Shown here piece after piece: positions 60,723 to 64,000 of a stretch of DNA of 64,000 bases. Under the pieces are notes generated by a model. That model did not search any database and had not been told where the DNA came from. It saw only the letters and a list, made by a program, of their open reading frames with translations. The translations under genes and the position numbers were made by a program. This DNA comes from Pseudobythopirellula maris (GTDB lineage: Bacteria; Planctomycetota; Planctomycetia; Pirellulales; Lacipirellulaceae), in NCBI RefSeq assembly GCF_007859945.1, contig NZ_SJPQ01000002.1:846279-910278 (forward strand). Direction: 5' to 3'. Within the stretch, counting starts at the first letter, position 1; every line of letters begins with the position of its first letter.

Positions 60723-60758
60723 GCTCCGGGCGCTGACGCTGGCGGCTCGCCGGCGAGC
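60723..60758. repeat. Half copy of the GGCTCGCC repeat
   Basis: GCTCCGGGCGCTGACGCTGG then CGGCTCGCC matches the right arm of the 51053-51140 element at most positions and is followed by GGCGAGCC, making the palindrome GGCTCGCCGGCGAGCC (60743-60758) one base from the end of the nucleotidase gene. Confidence 0.6.
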
Positions 60759-60759
60759 C

Positions 60760-61776
60760 TCAGGCATGGATCTCGCGGAGCCCCGCCAGGGCGTCCTCGT
60801 GCAGGTGGGCGTTGGTCGCCACCACGCCGCGGTTGCCCGCCAGGGTGCGGCCGTATCCGAAGTCGAGCGGCCGGCCTTCGAGGTCGGTCACGCGGCCCCC
60901 GGCCTCTTCGACCACGATCGAACCGGCGGCTTGGTCCCAGATCTTCTCCTGGTAGTCGGGGCGGTCCTCCGAGAGCAGCCGCACGATCATCTCACCCCCG
61001 CCGGCGGCCAGTACGGCGTACTTCGCCTGGCTGTCCATGCCGACCGGCTCGGCGGCGATGCCCATCGCCAATCCCAGGTGGTCGATGGCGCCGAGGTTCG
61101 TGTGCCCCTTCTCCACCGAGCGGAGCATGCGGGTGCGTGTGGGGTCCGACTCGTCGGAGACGCTCAGACGGCGCCAGTCGTCGCCCGCGCCGTCGATCGG
61201 CTGGACCCAGGTCCCTTGGCCGCGGGCCGCGACGAGCAACGCCCCGGCGCCGCCGCGTTCGGGCCTGAGGCCCTCGGTCGTGACCGCCAACTCGGGGCAG
61301 CCCAACACGCCAATCTGCACCTCCCCCCCCTGGATCAGCCCCAGAGCCACGGCGTATTGGTCGCCGCGGAGGAAGCCTTTCGTGCCGTCGATCGGGTCGA
61401 GGGTCCAGTAGGCGTCGGGCCAAGCGTCTGCTTCCCAGTCGCTGGCGCCGCAGTCGATCCACTCGCACACCTGGGCGGGGGTGGCGTCGGGGAGCGACTC
61501 GCGGACGAACTTGAGCACCTGCTCGAGCGTCGCTGCGCCCGATTCTTCGCGCAGGTCGGCCGCCGACTCCTCGCCCACGAGCAGCGCGCCGGGCAGGGCC
61601 GTCTCGAGCCGCCGGGCCACCACGGCCTGCGAGGCGAAATCGCCCACCGTCACAGGAGACTTGTCCCCTTTGGTGAGGGCGTCGGTCACCATCTCGGCTT
61701 GCACACGCCGCGCCAGGCGGGCGGCTTCGCGCACGGCGTCGCAGGCGAAATCGATCTCGGGGGTCCGTTTCAGCAT
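60760..61776 (-). CDS. 3'(2'),5'-bisphosphate nucleotidase (HAL2/CysQ-like)
   Basis: 338 residues of the inositol-monophosphatase superfamily. The lithium-sensitive phosphatase signature is present: VTVGDFASQAVV, LVGEESAADL (metal Glu), WTLDPIDGTKGFLRG (the DPIDGT motif) and WDQAAGSIVVEEAGGRVTD. The extra insertions and length above 310 residues favour the HAL2 branch, which hydrolyses PAP and PAPS from sulphate assimilation, rather than inositol monophosphatase. No cys genes are nearby. Cytoplasmic. It is read leftwards, upstream of the rpsB promoter region. Confidence 0.9.
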   Translation of the reverse strand: MLKRTPEIDFACDAVREAARLARRVQAEMVTDALTKGDKSPVTVGDFASQAVVARRLETALPGALLVGEESAADLREESGAATLEQVLKFVRESLPDATPAQVCEWIDCGASDWEADAWPDAYWTLDPIDGTKGFLRGDQYAVALGLIQGGEVQIGVLGCPELAVTTEGLRPERGGAGALLVAARGQGTWVQPIDGAGDDWRRLSVSDESDPTRTRMLRSVEKGHTNLGAIDHLGLAMGIAAEPVGMDSQAKYAVLAAGGGEMIVRLLSEDRPDYQEKIWDQAAGSIVVEEAGGRVTDLEGRPLDFGYGRTLAGNRGVVATNAHLHEDALAGLREIHA

Positions 61777-62003
61777 CGGGCGTCTAACAGGGGAGAAAGT
61801 GCGGGGAAGATCCTTGCCTGGGGCCGCGGACGGCCCGTCAATCGGGCTAGCTTAGGCGCCCGCCGGGCGGCACGCCAGTCGCTCTGCCCGGCGGGTTGCT
61901 TCGTGGGCGGCATCGGCGTTGACCCCTGGAGGGGCGTTTGCAAAACTCCGCGCTGTTTGCCATTTCGCCATTTCCATCCAATCCGCACGACCACGGTCCC
62001 ACC

Positions 62004-62606
62004 ATGCCCAGCCTCCTGCGCAAGCTCACGGTAATCGCCACGCTTTCGTCAGCCGCAATGGGAGTGGGGTGCGGCGGCTCGGACACGCCGCCAGCTTCGT
62101 CTAGCAGCACTCCATCAGGCGCGCCCGCGGGTCCGACGCTCGGCAGCCCCACCGGGGGCCCGATCGGCGAAGCCGCCCAGGCGTTCATGCGGGCGGTGAT
62201 CGAGGGCGACACGGACATGGCGGCCCGGCAGCTCACCCCGGCGGCCATTGAGCTGGCCGAGCAGGGGGGCGGCTTCTCGCCGGTGGGCTTCGACATCGAA
62301 CGATTCACCATGGGCGAGGTGCGGCAGGTCTCCGACACCGAGGCCGCCGTTCAGTTCACCCTCTCCGAGCCGGGCGCCGAAGTGACCGAGGAGATCTGCT
62401 GCCTGATGCGCTACGAGGGCCAGCGCTGGGGCGTGGCTGGCGTGGCGGCCGAGATCGGCCCGGGCCAGCCCCCCGCCGTGATCAGCTTCGAAACCCCTGA
62501 GGGCTCTCCCCCCGCCCAGCCCGATCCGAGCCGCTTCGTCGACCAGCCGGCCGGCGACGCGACGCCGCGTACGGCGCAGGCCCCGGGCGAAACAGCGGTG
62601 CGCTGA
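62004..62606 (+). CDS. Predicted lipoprotein, NTF2-like
   Basis: 200 residues from ATG 62004 (MPSLLRKLTVIATLSSAAMG), with a lipoprotein signal ending VGC (Cys23). After a Ser/Pro/Gly-rich linker, the segment AAQAFMRAVIEGDTDMAARQ, then FTMGEVRQVSDTEAAVQFTL and EICCLMRYEGQRWGVAGVAA, fits a small NTF2/SnoaL-type domain in which a helix pair packs on a curved sheet. The last 40 residues are Pro-rich. Such lipoproteins are common and uncharacterised in planctomycetes. It is divergent from the nucleotidase gene. Confidence 0.75.
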   Translation: MPSLLRKLTVIATLSSAAMGVGCGGSDTPPASSSSTPSGAPAGPTLGSPTGGPIGEAAQAFMRAVIEGDTDMAARQLTPAAIELAEQGGGFSPVGFDIERFTMGEVRQVSDTEAAVQFTLSEPGAEVTEEICCLMRYEGQRWGVAGVAAEIGPGQPPAVISFETPEGSPPAQPDPSRFVDQPAGDATPRTAQAPGETAVR

Positions 62607-63070
62607 GGCCGACTTTCCGCCTCCCCGAGTCGCCCCGCCAGCCGCGTGGACGCGCCCGATCGCTTGTCTTGCCGACGCGATTGGGGCGATCGCACCGGTT
62701 GCGCCGCGGCGTGTGTCCACCCAGGCGTGGGCTTTCTCCACATCGGCAGCGGCCGCAGGGCTAAGACCCGCTCCGCGAGCGAGCTCACCGACCGGTGGTT
62801 TAGCCGGGTTTCCACGGGGTGGGGGTGCTTGACATCCCCACCGAGACTGGTAGCCTCACCCTCGTAGGCGGCAAAAGCTGCGCATCCCTCCCGGATGCAA
62901 ATTTTTGCCAGCACGCCAAATACGAGCCATCCTTCAGTCGTGTGAGACGAGCTTCGACCCACCCCTGACGAGCGGCGCCCCAGGCCTTACGTGGCCACCC
63001 CCTGCTGCTCAGCTTGTCTCTTTTGTTTGTTTTGCGTTTTTTGACCCACCTGGTTTGAGGGAGTAAGACG
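62607..63070 (+). promoter_or_regulatory. Gene-free leader region of the cysteine-rich protein
   Basis: 464 bases without a supported frame. A TTGACA (62829-62834) with TAGCCT 16 bases later is a possible promoter (weak -10). Further on, GCATCC/GGATGC (62882-62898) followed by AAATTTTT resembles a small attenuator. A T-rich stretch (TTGTTTGTTTTGCGTTTTTTG) runs at about 63022-63041, just upstream of the cysteine-rich gene. Confidence 0.3.
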
Positions 63071-63427
63071 ATGCGTTTCCAGAAGTTCGTGCAGGCCGCC
63101 CTGGTCGCGGCGTTGTTTGTTTCGGCCGCCGCCAGCGCTGAGGCTGGGCTGTTCGGCTGCTTCAAGAAGAACGATTGCTGCGAGCCGGCCTGCGAGCCCG
63201 TTTGCTGCGAAGAGGCCGCTCCGGTCTGCTGCGAGGAGCCCGCTCCCGCGCCGTGCTGCGAGCCGGTTGTTGAAGAAGCCCCCTGCTGTGCCCCCGAGCC
63301 GACTTGCTGCGAGCCCGAGCCGTGCTGCAAGAAGCACCACTTCGGCGGCAAGCTGAAGGGTCTCTTCAAGCGCTTCCGCGGCAACGACTGCTGCGAGCCG
63401 GTCTGCGAGCCCGCCTGCGGCTGCTGA
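63071..63427 (+). CDS. Secreted cysteine-rich repeat protein
   Basis: 118 residues from ATG 63071, with GGGAG 7 bases before it. A clean signal peptide (VQAALVAALFVSAAASAEA) leads to a mature part of about 93 residues carrying 21 cysteines, most as CC pairs in the repeating pattern (D/E)CCEPxC or xPxCCE. The N- and C-terminal parts mirror each other (FKKNDCCEPAC and FRGNDCCEPVC), separated by Pro/Glu-rich repeats and a basic patch (KKHHFGGKLKGLFKRF). It could bind metals or form disulphide-linked surface material; neither is shown. A strong terminator ends the gene. Confidence 0.85.
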   Translation: MRFQKFVQAALVAALFVSAAASAEAGLFGCFKKNDCCEPACEPVCCEEAAPVCCEEPAPAPCCEPVVEEAPCCAPEPTCCEPEPCCKKHHFGGKLKGLFKRFRGNDCCEPVCEPACGC

Positions 63428-63487
63428 GCTGTACAAGCGGCCTTTGCTAGCACGCCTTAGCGAGCCGGCGAAGCGCCCGACGATCGA

Positions 63488-63524
63488 AGAGACCCCGCTG
63501 CTCGGCAGCGGGGTCTCTTTTTTT
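63488..63524 (+). terminator. Rho-independent terminator of the cysteine-rich gene
   Basis: A perfect 14-bp stem AGAGACCCCGCTGC/GCAGCGGGGTCTCT with a 3-base loop, followed by seven T. Confidence 0.95.
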
Positions 63525-63624
63525 GTGCCCCCGCCGTCAACGGGCGGTTCGGGTCGTCGTGTCTGCACCGCCCTGCTAAGCTCCGCCGCGATTGTCTCGT
63601 TGCCCCCCTCCGGCTCGCCGTCCG

Positions 63625-64000
63625 ATGCCCTTCAAAGTCGATCTCGACCTCTACCACGGACCGCTCGACCTGCTCCTGTACCTGGTGCGGAAGGAGGAGG
63701 TCGAGATCGCCGACTTGCCGCTCGCCGAGCTGACCGAGCAGTACCTCACGTACGTCGCCCTGCTCGAAGCGATCAACGTCGATGCGGTGGGGGACTTCCT
63801 CGAGGTGGCGAGCACGCTGCTGGAGCTCAAGTCGCGGATGGTCCTGCCGCGCGCCGACGACGAGCAAGACGACACGCCCGAAGAGCCGAGCGACGGCGTC
63901 GACGAGCGGAACCTGGTCGAGCGTCTGCTGGAGTTCAAGAAGTACCGCGACGCGGCCGCCGAACTCGAGGAGCGCGGCGCCCAGTGGCGGCTGCGGTTCG
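63625..64000 (+). CDS. scpA: Segregation and condensation protein A (5' part)
   Basis: 125 residues are present, cut by the window edge. The start is ATG 63625 (MPFKVDLDLYHGPLDLLLYL), with the kleisin signature FxGPLDLLLxL as YHGPLDLLLYLVRKEEVEI. Next come ITEQYL-type segments (LAELTEQYLTYVALLEAINV), then FLEVASTLLELKSRMVLP, exactly as in ScpA. ScpA binds SMC and ScpB to condense and segregate the chromosome. The acidic linker DDEQDDTPEEPSDGVDE then leads to LVERLLEFKKYRDAA. scpB would be expected to follow. Confidence 0.93.
   Translation, partial: MPFKVDLDLYHGPLDLLLYLVRKEEVEIADLPLAELTEQYLTYVALLEAINVDAVGDFLEVASTLLELKSRMVLPRADDEQDDTPEEPSDGVDERNLVERLLEFKKYRDAAAELEERGAQWRLRF

Noticed and set aside
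1-64000. tRNA or rRNA genes
   Set aside because: No cloverleaf with a TTCGANNC T-loop and CCA-ready acceptor end, and no rRNA-like conserved block, was recognised by eye; a covariance search would be decisive.

Overview
The window is a stretch of a high-GC bacterial chromosome that looks planctomycetal (order Pirellulales or a close relative). The clues are the LEPLEDRRMLA-type N-terminus plus dockerin-like tail on a large beta-helix protein, a PEP-CTERM protein, zinc-ribbon/GYF proteins, many small lipoproteins, TPR proteins with the 'ATCPD...R(N/D)P..AL' C-terminal repeat, and several families of short palindromic repeats. Most genes have strongly G/C third positions. A few (6643-7731, 15677-16369, 28871-30061, 58029-58445) are visibly more AT-rich and look acquired. 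The taxonomic call is inference from family content; no rRNA is present.

Layout. 0.1-6.5 kb: a terminator-ended structured stretch at the left edge, a hypothetical gene, a ClpP-like protein with a lipoprotein behind it, then a rightward run of zinc-ribbon/GYF membrane protein, secreted protein, HIT hydrolase and dGTPase. 6.6-13.7 kb: an EVE/nuclease-like gene, a MITE, the fadB-fadA beta-oxidation pair, and a DUF4430 + S-component-like membrane protein pair. 13.9-17.5 kb: a KAP-like membrane NTPase, a SUKH-like protein and a conserved hypothetical. 17.6-21.7 kb: ribBA with a hairpin leader, an ECF sigma/anti-sigma pair and a spondin-domain PEP-CTERM protein. 21.8-30 kb: envelope proteins (lipoprotein, DUF11 protein, small secreted protein), a histone-deacetylase-family hydrolase, a secreted protein and a membrane protein. 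30-37.9 kb: an NtrC-type regulator, a tyrosine recombinase, a CsgG-like lipoprotein, a TPR protein with almost identical 120-bp repeats, a BshB1-like deacetylase and a small lipoprotein. 37.9-47.9 kb: M32 carboxypeptidase, a zinc-ribbon membrane protein coupled to mutY, the giant beta-helix protein and a DUF2200 protein. 48.4-57 kb: a Tat-exported Gfo/Idh/MocA oxidoreductase, a sugar isomerase, two TPR paralogues separated by a MITE, and fumC. 57.2-64 kb: trpC, a hypothetical, rpsB-tsf with a good promoter and terminator, a bisphosphate nucleotidase, a lipoprotein, a cysteine-rich secreted protein and the start of scpA.

Functionally this is mostly core metabolism (riboflavin, tryptophan, TCA cycle, beta-oxidation, translation, DNA repair) mixed with cell-envelope proteins. 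I see no single dramatic system. The best candidates for something new are the DUF4430/S-component pair, the EVE-nuclease gene whose catalytic lysine is replaced, the sigma/anti-sigma/spondin cluster with a perfect palindrome, the ClpP-like protein without its Asp, the TPR gene undergoing repeat turnover, and the several families of palindromic repeats, two of which look like MITEs.
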